A DNA stretch of 64,000 nucleotides, taken from positions 248,001-312,000 of the forward strand of contig CAXXWR010000001.1 of NCBI GenBank assembly GCA_963666805.2. The letters are read 5' to 3'. The stretch's first letter is position 1. The number at the start of each line of letters is the position of its first letter. Below, piece after piece: positions 44,238 through 52,763 of the stretch. The DNA is from Fusibacter sp963666805. GTDB lineage: Bacteria; Bacillota; Clostridia; Peptostreptococcales; Acidaminobacteraceae. A program made the position numbers and the translations under genes. The notes under the pieces were generated by a model. It was not told the origin of the DNA. It worked only from the letters and a program-made list of their open reading frames with translations, and made no database searches.

Positions 44238-46176
44238 GATGCTCTCTTTCTTGACTTATTTGTGAATATCTTACTACTTGATTTCGTCCATTATTTTTAC
44301 CATAATAGAGTGCCTGATCCGCTTTCGCTAAGTTTTCTTTTACATCGTATTTAGCATCATAAACCGATACACCTAGTGTGATATTGATATAAACAGGGTT
44401 CTCTGTAGATTGGCACATAAAAGGTTTCTGAGCAATCATACTTCTAATTCGATCTGCAATTTCAACCGCTTCATTTTCAGTGGTGTTGGATAAAATGATA
44501 AGAAATTCTTCACCGCCCCATCTGCCAACATGATCAAATTCTCTAACCAATAATTTCATATACCTGACTAAATTGACCAAAACTTCATCACCACATTCAT
44601 GTCCGAATGCATCGTTGACATATTTAAAATGGTCAATGTCACAGATAACAATCGAAAACGGTTCATAGAATTCCTCATACCGACGTTTGGCTTGTTCTAC
44701 GATTTCATACATGCCACGTCTATTATACGTTTGGGTCAAGGCATCCGTTTTGCTTAAAACTTCTAATCGTTTTTGTAAGCGCACTTGCTCTGTCACGTCA
44801 ACACCCGACAAAATATATTGGGTTCTTTTAAATGAAGGATTTTCTATTGGAATAATTGCAAATTTTATATCATGTTCATTGCCCTCATTATCTCTTATGG
44901 TAAAAGTTTCTTGCTTAAGGCTAGTTAAATCCCCATCATCGAGACTTTCTTTCAAAAAAGACCTCAGTATAGATTGTTTTTTAAAGATGTCTATTTCAAA
45001 AAAATCTCTTCCAATAAGGTCTTTTTTCTTTACTTTAAAAAATCCTAAAAAGAATCGATTCACATCTGTAATTTTAAGTTCGCTATCAACAATCAAGAAC
45101 ATTTGATTAGTTTCATCAAAAACAGCCTTAAATTTATTCTGATTTTTTTCCAAACGGTCATAGGTCACCGTTATTCTATAGTACAAGTTAAATATAACTA
45201 AGCCACCTATCAAAAATATAATAACAGGTAATAGCTTGCTGACCACTTTCAGATAGATCTTCTGCAGTTCAACCACACTTACTAATTTAATCGGAAATTG
45301 ACCTACATCATCTACAGAAATCATTTTGTTATTAATATTTTTATGTGTCATATTGGTTTCTTGAGCATCGATGATCTCTTTGAGATAAAGGGGATTATCA
45401 AAAGGGCTATTCTCCCATGATGTTGCACCAATCACCTCATTATTATCATTGATTATGTAATAATTTATCGATTCCTCTTCTCTCCCTTTAAGAATTTTAG
45501 AAATACTTTCAGTGGTGTAATCAATGTCAATTGAACCTAAAAATTGTGTCCCATGATATATTGGAAGACCAATAGTAATCATGCTTTCGCCTGTAACTTG
45601 ATCTGCATATATATTGGACCATTTAATAAGTCTATCTGGATTGTTTTCAGGTTTAATCATTTTATAAAAATCATAATTAAAACTGTCCTGATTAACAGTA
45701 TATTCCGAGTAGTCTACAAAAGGATAGATATTGAGAAATCGATTATCTGACATATAATAGACCCATTTAATATCGTCACTATTATCGTATATTTTTTTGA
45801 AGGCCTTATTAAGTTCTATAGATGCCCCTAATTCTTTTAACAAGTCATTTTGATTGACACTACTCGTTTTAAGACCTGATATATTCGTCTGAACTTGTAT
45901 GTTGGTCACATCAACATAGTAGGTTTCATCGTCTATATCGTGAAGGCTTACCTTTTTAACGTCTTTACTGCTATAGTGATCCAAAAAATAATCAGCCGCT
46001 AAATCCATTTGATGAATTGAATCATTAATATTGACTTCCAATAATTTTATTGTAAAGTCTTTTTTTCTGTCGATTTCACTTATAAGAGACTGATAGGTAC
46101 TTATAAATTGAATAATCAACGCAAGCACTAAAACGGAAATCACAAAAAGATTGATAATAATTCTTTTATTTTTCAT
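44227..46176 (-). CDS. Membrane diguanylate cyclase with dCache-like sensor, PAS and GGDEF
   Basis: 649 residues. Transmembrane helices at about 8-26 and 313-335 enclose a long extracytoplasmic sensor region resembling dCache. A PAS domain follows (about 345-470; MFLIVDSELKITDVN and LIGRDFF). The GGDEF domain has GGEEF at 554-558 and the RxxD inhibitory site at 545-548, so it should be an active, product-inhibited cyclase. It is followed by map with an 11-base overlap. A terminator lies upstream behind asnS. Confidence 0.9.
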   Translation of the reverse strand: MKNKRIIINLFVISVLVLALIIQFISTYQSLISEIDRKKDFTIKLLEVNINDSIHQMDLAADYFLDHYSSKDVKKVSLHDIDDETYYVDVTNIQVQTNISGLKTSSVNQNDLLKELGASIELNKAFKKIYDNSDDIKWVYYMSDNRFLNIYPFVDYSEYTVNQDSFNYDFYKMIKPENNPDRLIKWSNIYADQVTGESMITIGLPIYHGTQFLGSIDIDYTTESISKILKGREEESINYYIINDNNEVIGATSWENSPFDNPLYLKEIIDAQETNMTHKNINNKMISVDDVGQFPIKLVSVVELQKIYLKVVSKLLPVIIFLIGGLVIFNLYYRITVTYDRLEKNQNKFKAVFDETNQMFLIVDSELKITDVNRFFLGFFKVKKKDLIGRDFFEIDIFKKQSILRSFLKESLDDGDLTSLKQETFTIRDNEGNEHDIKFAIIPIENPSFKRTQYILSGVDVTEQVRLQKRLEVLSKTDALTQTYNRRGMYEIVEQAKRRYEEFYEPFSIVICDIDHFKYVNDAFGHECGDEVLVNLVRYMKLLVREFDHVGRWGGEEFLIILSNTTENEAVEIADRIRSMIAQKPFMCQSTENPVYINITLGVSVYDAKYDVKENLAKADQALYYGKNNGRNQVVRYSQISQEREHHDS

Positions 46177-46232
46177 ATCCCTTCCCCCGACAATTTATAT
46201 AATATTTATACACCAATATATAATGAATAAGC

Positions 46233-46256
46233 AAAAAAAGCGCCGAAGCGCTTTTT
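46233..46256 (-). terminator. Terminator of asnS
   Basis: AAAAAGCGC / GCGCTTTTT with a CGAA tetraloop. Confidence 0.88.
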
Positions 46257-46306
46257 CATTAAAATTATATTGATATTTTTGAATCATTTAAATCGTCTTA
46301 AAGTGA

Positions 46307-47698
46307 CTAAAAATCAGCATTTTTGACAGTACGTGGAAACGGAATAACGTCTCGAATATTTTGCATCCCTGTAAGATACATAATCATACGCTCAAAACCT
46401 AAACCAAATCCAGCGTGCTTTGTCCCTCCGAATTTTCTTAGTTCCAAATACCACCAGTAATCTTCTTCACTCAAATTAAGCTCATGAATACGTTCTAATA
46501 ACAAATCAAAACGTTCTTCTCTTTGTGAGCCACCGATTAACTCACCCACACCTGGCACCAATAAATCCATTGCTGCAACGGTCTTGTTATCATCATTGAG
46601 TCTCATATAGAAAGATTTGATTTCTTTAGGATAGTCTGTTACAAATACAGGGCGTTTGTAAATTTCTTCTGTTAGGAATCGTTCATGCTCTGTCTGTAAA
46701 TCAGCTCCCCAGAAAACATCATATTCAAATTGATGTCCTGATTCTTCTAAAGCTTTAATAGCTTCCGTATATGAAACTCTTGCAAAATCAGAATTCAGTA
46801 CGTGGTTTAAACGCTCCAATAAGCCCTTGTCTATTCTTTGATTAAAGAAATTCATTTCTTCTGGGCAATGCTCTAAAACATAGGCGATGACATATTTAAC
46901 CATATTTTCAGCCAGTACCATATCGTCTTTTAAGTCTGCAAAAGCAATTTCAGGTTCAATCATCCAAAACTCTGCAGCATGGCGTTTTGTATTTGAATTT
47001 TCTGCTCTAAAAGTAGGTCCAAAAGTATAAACATCTCTAAAAGCCAAAGCAAAAGTTTCTGCTTCAAGCTGTCCACTAACCGTTAGATTGGTTTCTTTGC
47101 CAAAGAAATCTTCTGAATAATCAATGCCCCCTTCTTCTTTCATAGGTAAAGCATTAAGATCTAAAGTTGTAATTCTAAACATTTCGCCTGCACCTTCGGC
47201 ATCGCTTCCTGTAACGATTGGCGTGTGTACATAAACAAATCCTTGGTCTTGGAAAAATTTATGAAAGGCGTAAGCGGCTACTGATCTCACTCTAAAAACA
47301 GCAGAAAATGTATTACTACGTGGTCTCAAATGTGCAATTGTTCTTAAATATTCCATTGTATGTCTTTTCTTTTGCAATGGATATTCAGGTGTTGAGAGTC
47401 CTTCAGCTACGATTTCCTTTGCTTTTATTTCAAATGGCTGTTTAGCATTAGGTGTTAACACCAATTGACCTTTAACGTGTAAAGAAGATGCAATTGGAAA
47501 CTTCGCTATTTCATTAAAATTTTCAAGTGCCTCTTCAAAGACAACTTGAATATTCTTAAAGTAAGTCCCATCATTAAGTTCAATAAAACCAAAGTTTTTT
47601 GATGCTCGACTTGTTCGAATCCAGCCCTCTAACATTATATCTGTATTATCATATTTCTCAGGAGAAAGAAATATGTCTCTTATATTGGTTCTCTCCAT
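46307..47698 (-). CDS. asnS: Asparaginyl-tRNA synthetase
   Basis: 463 residues: an OB-fold anticodon-binding domain (GWIRTSRASKNFGFIELNDG) and a class II catalytic domain with motif 2 (FGPTFRAENSNTKRH) and motif 3 (LGFGLGFERMIM). AsnRS is distinguished from AspRS by VSGQLEAETF and WMIEPE. Its leader is only about 40 bases long and holds no T-box. Monocistronic between a strong promoter and a strong terminator. Confidence 0.97.
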   Translation of the reverse strand: MERTNIRDIFLSPEKYDNTDIMLEGWIRTSRASKNFGFIELNDGTYFKNIQVVFEEALENFNEIAKFPIASSLHVKGQLVLTPNAKQPFEIKAKEIVAEGLSTPEYPLQKKRHTMEYLRTIAHLRPRSNTFSAVFRVRSVAAYAFHKFFQDQGFVYVHTPIVTGSDAEGAGEMFRITTLDLNALPMKEEGGIDYSEDFFGKETNLTVSGQLEAETFALAFRDVYTFGPTFRAENSNTKRHAAEFWMIEPEIAFADLKDDMVLAENMVKYVIAYVLEHCPEEMNFFNQRIDKGLLERLNHVLNSDFARVSYTEAIKALEESGHQFEYDVFWGADLQTEHERFLTEEIYKRPVFVTDYPKEIKSFYMRLNDDNKTVAAMDLLVPGVGELIGGSQREERFDLLLERIHELNLSEEDYWWYLELRKFGGTKHAGFGLGFERMIMYLTGMQNIRDVIPFPRTVKNADF

Positions 47699-47747
47699 CT
47701 TATAACCTCCATCGATTCTTCATAGAACTGGGTATTGACCCACATAA

Positions 47748-47776
47748 ATTATACATGAGTGTCTTGCCTAAGTCAA
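47748..47776 (-). promoter_or_regulatory. Promoter of asnS
   Basis: TTGACT (47771-47776), 17 bases, TATAAT (47748-47753) on the minus strand. Confidence 0.8.
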
Positions 47777-47785
47777 AAAATAACG

Positions 47786-47814
47786 TTGATATTTCACGAT
47801 TTTTCTACTAGAAT
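47786..47814 (+). promoter_or_regulatory. Promoter of the plus-strand GGDEF gene
   Basis: TTGATA (47786-47791), 17 bases, TAGAAT (47809-47814), 26 bases before the ATG; back to back with the asnS promoter. Confidence 0.6.
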
Positions 47815-47840
47815 TAGATTATGAATATTAAGGAGGCATT

Positions 47841-49025
47841 ATGACCCATATTAACTTATTTTTCTTATTGTCAGTACTCTTTGGCGTCCACTATTTTTTA
47901 ACAACCTTTATCATCACAGAACAAGATACTATGATTAATTTTGCCCAATATGAGCTCATTCCCTTTTCAGCTTTCTTAATGACGAGTCAGTCTTATATAT
48001 TAGTCAGTAACTACTATGTTTTGGAATTTTCTCTTGCGCTCATGTTTGTAGCCCAATTAATACAACTTGTCATTCCCTATACTTTATCAAAAGGAAACAA
48101 TCATCTCATCAGTATAGGTATAAGTGCATTAAACATTATACTGCTTCTTTCACATATTGTCATCCCGCCGGTAGTATTAAAAATACTCCTTTTAATCTTA
48201 GGGGGAGTAATCATGTTAATAATGTACCTCAAATTTAGACAAAATGAAAATGAATCCCTTAAAGACTTAATTGAAATTCAAATCATTAACATCATTGGTT
48301 TATGTCTTTTACAAGCTAATAGTACCATGTATATGTTAAACCTAGCGCTCTTTATCCTATTGATTTACCAAATTGTAAAACTTATCTTACTGAGAAAAAA
48401 CTATTTTACCAGATATAATAACCAATTAAAACGTCTCTCTGATTTAGAAGGTCGTTTTGAACGTGTGGTCGACTTTGAAACCAAAAAAAGAACTTCAAGA
48501 ATGGTTGAAAAAGTTGAAATTATTCGAGAAAAATCACAAAAAGATCCAATGACTAAAACCCTTAATCGTTATGGATTAACCACTGAAATTTCTAACATGA
48601 TACAAGACAGTAGCACTAAAATATTTTCTATTGCCATTTTTGATATTGACTTTTTTAAATCCATTAATGACTCTTTTGGCCATATTGTTGGTGATGAATG
48701 TCTTAAATTCTTATCTTATACTTTTATGATTAACTGTAAAAAATCAGATTTATTAGGTCGTTACGGTGGCGATGAATTCATCCTTATCATGCCTCATACA
48801 AACGCACCAGAATGTATTCAATTTTGTGATAGAGTTCGCCAAGAAATAAAAGATAAATCAAAGCCCCATTTTACGATTTCGACAGGAATTAGCACTTATC
48901 CTTACGATGGAAGAAGTTTCGCTCAGCTTTTAGATATTGCCGATAAAGGGCTCTATATTTCTAAAGAAAAAGGGCGTAACACCGTTTCCTATGTTGGTAA
49001 CGTCATTATCCCTTCTCAATCATAA
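47841..49025 (+). CDS. Multi-pass membrane GGDEF protein
   Basis: 394 residues. Six or so membrane helices fill residues 1-185, a charged coiled linker follows (about 195-235) and the C-terminus is a GGDEF domain with GGDEF at 309-313. The I-site position reads K300-K-S-D303, so the arginine is replaced and product inhibition may be weak. AAGGAGG precedes the ATG. It converges on, and overlaps by six bases, the gene of a degenerate hybrid kinase. Confidence 0.9.
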   Translation: MTHINLFFLLSVLFGVHYFLTTFIITEQDTMINFAQYELIPFSAFLMTSQSYILVSNYYVLEFSLALMFVAQLIQLVIPYTLSKGNNHLISIGISALNIILLLSHIVIPPVVLKILLLILGGVIMLIMYLKFRQNENESLKDLIEIQIINIIGLCLLQANSTMYMLNLALFILLIYQIVKLILLRKNYFTRYNNQLKRLSDLEGRFERVVDFETKKRTSRMVEKVEIIREKSQKDPMTKTLNRYGLTTEISNMIQDSSTKIFSIAIFDIDFFKSINDSFGHIVGDECLKFLSYTFMINCKKSDLLGRYGGDEFILIMPHTNAPECIQFCDRVRQEIKDKSKPHFTISTGISTYPYDGRSFAQLLDIADKGLYISKEKGRNTVSYVGNVIIPSQS

Positions 49026-50924
49026 ATCAATATTTTGAATCATATTTTCAAGTAAACGAATAATTTTGGATTGAGTCAACGGCTTATCTACCCATCCAAT
49101 ACAGTTTAAATAAGAGATGGCAGAACTGTTATCATTTTGATAAGCATCAATAATCACGATTTTATTGCGATGACTGATTAAGGTGTGATCGCTTTGATAC
49201 AAATCTTTTGACGCTGGCATATTGAATAAGATCACATCATTTTCTCTAATGGTTACTTTGTCAAATGATGTGATTTTTTCATAATTAAAGCCCATTTTTT
49301 CAGCATACCCTTTTAAGATAAAATGATTTGATTCAGACAAGTGATAACCCCAAATCTTTATTTGGCAATACTGGTGTGATTCACTATTCACTAATAAGTC
49401 ATTATTATGATTAAACAGTGGCCATTGTAGCCAAATCTCTTGAGACTCAACATGTAAATCACCTTTAAAAAAGGTGTGTATGATTTGCGGTGCTGACGAT
49501 TGCTCTAATACTCGTTGGTCAAAGTAGTGTTTAGATTTTATCCTTAAGTATAAAGCTTGACTATTAGATTCTATTTCAACCGTTAAATAATCATATTCTT
49601 TAGAAACATCATCAATTAAATCAAGTGAAAGTAAAATATAATCTCCTATATATGTGACAACCTCTTCTTCAAGATCGTTTATTATTTTAAAATCAATTCG
49701 TTTTTGGTTCTTATAACTTATTCGTGTAAGATATCCATTCATTAATTGCTCTACTTTAGACAGAGACATGGCATCCAATTTTGAGAAAGCATAGGCCGAC
49801 TCTTGAACACTCGCTTCTTGCATTGCATTAACTTTATCATTTAAGACTGAAAACAAATATTGTGCACATTGAATGTACTTTTCAGAGTATCCTTCTTGAT
49901 CCATTTGAAGAAGCTCTAAAATGAGACTTAAATCTGTATTAAAAAAGCCTTCCATTCTAGAGTCCATAGCCATTTTATGATTATACTTCTCTAAAACTTG
50001 ATCTTGAAAATATTCATCCTCTATATCCAATAATGATTTAACCGTATTATAGTGCTGACAAATCTTATACGTTTCATTTAGTTTTCGAATAAGCAAAATG
50101 ACAACACCCCATTCTAAGACACTAAAGACAATAAGCGAAAGCTGAAATCTAAAGCAAATCTCTTTATATACGAGATGCAATCCCTCGCCTTCAAACGTCT
50201 GTTCAAAGAGGATTTGTTTATGCCCTTCATAACTGGCAATATAACCGTTCATATTTTTAAAGGGCCCTTTAATAGCCTTATAGTTTTGAAAAAGGCCTGT
50301 ATATCGCGACTTACTTTCATTCATTAACGAATAGTAATATACAATATTGCCCTTATCATTATAGATTAACATATTTGATAAATTGATAGAGGTTCCCAAA
50401 CTTATTTCATTCATCAACTGATTTAAATTGACCTCTATAAATAAAACGCCATCTACTTCACTACTTATATTATGAAAAGGTTGAGCAATCAGCAGTTTAT
50501 CATTTCTTACATCATCAGATTGATCTGAATAAATCTTTAATGAATCTCCCGTTTTAATCGCATTATACCATTTCATTTGTTTAATCTTTTCTAAAGTTCC
50601 TCTGGGTAAACTGTCCTCTCCTGTTAAAATGTATTGGTCGTCCACCACCATAAAGAATTTAGCATAATCCTTATTTCCCACTAATAAGGGATTACTCAGT
50701 GTCTCATCTCTGTATTGATTAAGTTCTAAATAAGTCAACATCTTCTTTAAAGAATCACTTTCATTGATTAATGCAATTATTCTCTCTTCAAATGTATTTT
50801 GAAAATAGATACTTTTTCTTTGAAATGAATCAAATTGGAACCAAATAAACAAGATATTTATTGTAATTGCTGAAATGATTATTATTAATACAAAAAAAAC
50901 AAACGTCCCTTTCTTTTTTATCAT
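49020..50924 (-). CDS. Degenerate hybrid sensor kinase with pseudo-receiver
   Basis: 634 residues. Transmembrane helices at about 9-28 and 256-278 flank a sensor domain resembling dCache. The following region aligns with a HisKA helix pair, but the phosphoacceptor position in EGFFNTDLSLI is G326, and the N box of the ATPase-like part reads DLIDDV, without the Asn. No G box is visible. The C-terminal 120 residues look like a receiver whose acidic pair is lost and whose phospho-Asp position is N568 (ILFNMPAS), while the conserved lysine is kept (K614 in VDKPLTQ). I infer a kinase-dead signalling scaffold. A lipoprotein gene precedes it by 26 bases. Confidence 0.75.
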   Translation of the reverse strand: MIKKKGTFVFFVLIIIISAITINILFIWFQFDSFQRKSIYFQNTFEERIIALINESDSLKKMLTYLELNQYRDETLSNPLLVGNKDYAKFFMVVDDQYILTGEDSLPRGTLEKIKQMKWYNAIKTGDSLKIYSDQSDDVRNDKLLIAQPFHNISSEVDGVLFIEVNLNQLMNEISLGTSINLSNMLIYNDKGNIVYYYSLMNESKSRYTGLFQNYKAIKGPFKNMNGYIASYEGHKQILFEQTFEGEGLHLVYKEICFRFQLSLIVFSVLEWGVVILLIRKLNETYKICQHYNTVKSLLDIEDEYFQDQVLEKYNHKMAMDSRMEGFFNTDLSLILELLQMDQEGYSEKYIQCAQYLFSVLNDKVNAMQEASVQESAYAFSKLDAMSLSKVEQLMNGYLTRISYKNQKRIDFKIINDLEEEVVTYIGDYILLSLDLIDDVSKEYDYLTVEIESNSQALYLRIKSKHYFDQRVLEQSSAPQIIHTFFKGDLHVESQEIWLQWPLFNHNNDLLVNSESHQYCQIKIWGYHLSESNHFILKGYAEKMGFNYEKITSFDKVTIRENDVILFNMPASKDLYQSDHTLISHRNKIVIIDAYQNDNSSAISYLNCIGWVDKPLTQSKIIRLLENMIQNIDL

Positions 50925-50950
50925 ATTCCCCCCCGAGAATTCAATCCGCT

Positions 50951-51997
50951 TTATGGATTCAGGATTATCTCAAAATCATCAACTCTTAAATCCCCTTCAA
51001 CCGCTTTAAGCGTATACTTTACATGATTATAAAATTTTTGACCTTGGCTTTCATAAACTTCCACAATTTCATATACCTTTTCAACTGCCTGTGCATTGAT
51101 CACTTTAAAAGAAACAAACTCCATATCACTGTCTTTATTGTGTTCAATCTGTTTCATTTTTTCATAAGCACTAGAATCATCCACGATAAGATCTAATAGA
51201 TGATTGTCTTCATCTTTCGAATAACGTGTCCACTCTTGATTAAAAGCCACAACTAATTTGCGAACTGAATCTGAAACTGTAACTGAGTCCAAATCATCAT
51301 AAAATCTTGCCATATCATCTATTGGGTCTGCATTTTGACTGATTTCTTCTTTTTCACTCATGTCGGTCTGATTTAAATCCATATGATAGCCCGTTATGCC
51401 TTCAGCCCCTTTATACTGATAATGTTTTTCAAATTCAGTTGTTCCACAACCATATTTAATCGTTCTCACTTCGTAGTCCTCTTTGCCTATTTGGTAACTC
51501 ACAGTCACCTCATCATCAGATAAAGTGATTATTTCAGCATCTACCGTGTATTTATTACCCTCTAAATCTTGACTTTTAAAAGACCACGTTTTGCCCACTT
51601 CAACGGGTGCTTTTAAAATACATGCTTTTACCAAAAGACTATCATTGAGATGTTGTCCAGTATTAGTAAGCCAAAGCTCATTCCCCTCAACCTTATAACT
51701 TTGAGTAAATGTAAAATCATCAGCATTTGTACCTTTATAGTTATTCTTAATCTCTCCAGACAAACGCACTTCATATTCATGGTTTGACTCACTTTGTTCC
51801 ACATTTGTTACTTCATGATAATACTGATTATCCCCATAATAAACCTCTTGAGTTTGGGGTAAATATTTTGCAAGGTCCTCGTTATAGGGTTCAGAAGATT
51901 TTGAACTGCTGCATGCTGCTAAAAAGAAACTGAATACAACTAAACCTACACAATAGAAAAGTTTGCTCCATTTTATTTTAATATATTTTAACGTCAT
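50951..51997 (-). CDS. Uncharacterised lipoprotein upstream of the pseudo-kinase
   Basis: About 348 residues. A signal peptide ends in a lipobox FFLAAC (Cys near 29), so it should be lipid-anchored on the outer face of the membrane. The mature part is acidic and beta-rich, with YYGDNQYYHEV, GKTWSFK and a conserved-looking C-terminal half (VVAFNQEWTRYSKDEDNHLLDLIVDD), but I do not recognise a family. An ATG at 51997 is preferred to the adjoining GTG. It precedes the degenerate hybrid kinase by 26 bases, suggesting that the lipoprotein and the sensor work together; that is inference. Confidence 0.8.
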   Translation of the reverse strand: MTLKYIKIKWSKLFYCVGLVVFSFFLAACSSSKSSEPYNEDLAKYLPQTQEVYYGDNQYYHEVTNVEQSESNHEYEVRLSGEIKNNYKGTNADDFTFTQSYKVEGNELWLTNTGQHLNDSLLVKACILKAPVEVGKTWSFKSQDLEGNKYTVDAEIITLSDDEVTVSYQIGKEDYEVRTIKYGCGTTEFEKHYQYKGAEGITGYHMDLNQTDMSEKEEISQNADPIDDMARFYDDLDSVTVSDSVRKLVVAFNQEWTRYSKDEDNHLLDLIVDDSSAYEKMKQIEHNKDSDMEFVSFKVINAQAVEKVYEIVEVYESQGQKFYNHVKYTLKAVEGDLRVDDFEIILNP

Positions 51998-52175
51998 CAC
52001 TAAGGCTTTTGTCCTCCATTAGGTTATTATATTTATTATAGCAAATCTTACAAATAATGCATTAACAAAAGTATACAATCGTCCAAATAATTGGGTTTTA
52101 TTTTTCTTTTACAGATGAGGGCATTTAAATGACCATAAATATTCATCAATTTGTAAAGATTTAGGAGAATAACGA

Positions 52176-52204
52176 TTTACAAATAGGATTCTATTTGATA
52201 AGAT
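52176..52204 (+). promoter_or_regulatory. Promoter of greA
   Basis: TTTACA, 17 bases, TAAGAT, about 40 bases before the ATG. Confidence 0.5.
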
Positions 52205-52243
52205 ATTATATGTTCAAATCAAATTAAGGGAGTTGTTTTTGGT

Positions 52244-52708
52244 ATGAAAAAAACTTTATTAACAGAAGCTGCACTAAAAAAATTACAAAAAGAATATGAT
52301 GATCTTATTCAAAAAAGACACGACATTTCTGATGAGATTAAAGTAGCTAGAGATTTTGGAGATTTATCGGAAAATGCTGAATATCATGCAGCACGAGAAG
52401 CACAATCCCATAATGAAACTGAGATTTTGAAACTTAAAGAAATTTTGGAAAACTACGAATTGGTCGCTGAAACATTAGAAGCTGGGGCTATTTCAATTAA
52501 TTCCAAAGTGAAAATTAAGTATGTAGATATGGATGATGAAGAAGATATTGAAATCGTCACTAAAATTGAATCTGATCCACTAGAAGGAAAAATTTCTAAC
52601 GAATCCCCTGTAGGTACTGCTTTAATGGGTAAAAAAGCAGGTGATTTAGTTGAAGTTAACTCTCCTAATGGGATAATGAAAATTCAAATCATCGACGTAA
52701 AATCATAA
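52244..52708 (+). CDS. greA: Transcription elongation factor GreA
   Basis: 154 residues. N-terminal coiled coil with the acidic tip DFGDLSENAEY, which enters the RNA polymerase secondary channel to trigger cleavage of backtracked RNA, and a C-terminal FKBP-like domain with ISNESPVGTALMGKKAGDLVEV. AAGGGAG precedes the ATG. Monocistronic; its terminator overlaps the end of the convergent MFS gene. Confidence 0.96.
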   Translation: MKKTLLTEAALKKLQKEYDDLIQKRHDISDEIKVARDFGDLSENAEYHAAREAQSHNETEILKLKEILENYELVAETLEAGAISINSKVKIKYVDMDDEEDIEIVTKIESDPLEGKISNESPVGTALMGKKAGDLVEVNSPNGIMKIQIIDVKS

Positions 52709-52733
52709 TCATTCATCTGTGATTTTTGTAATT

Positions 52734-52763
52734 AAAAAAACCGCTATTAAGCGGTTTTTTTCT
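52734..52763. terminator. Bidirectional terminator shared by greA and the MFS gene
   Basis: AAAAACCGCT / AGCGGTTTTT hairpin. The right arm contains the last codons and stop of the MFS gene on the minus strand. Confidence 0.85.

Noticed and set aside
44687..45106. 139-codon plus-strand open frame
   Set aside because: Antisense to the PAS-GGDEF region of the membrane cyclase; rich in Ser, Leu and Lys as expected of a shadow frame.
47699..47760. T-box or riboswitch before asnS
   Set aside because: The mapped promoter leaves a leader of only about 40 bases; no T-box sequence or specifier hairpin fits. The same holds for proS at 60532-60679.
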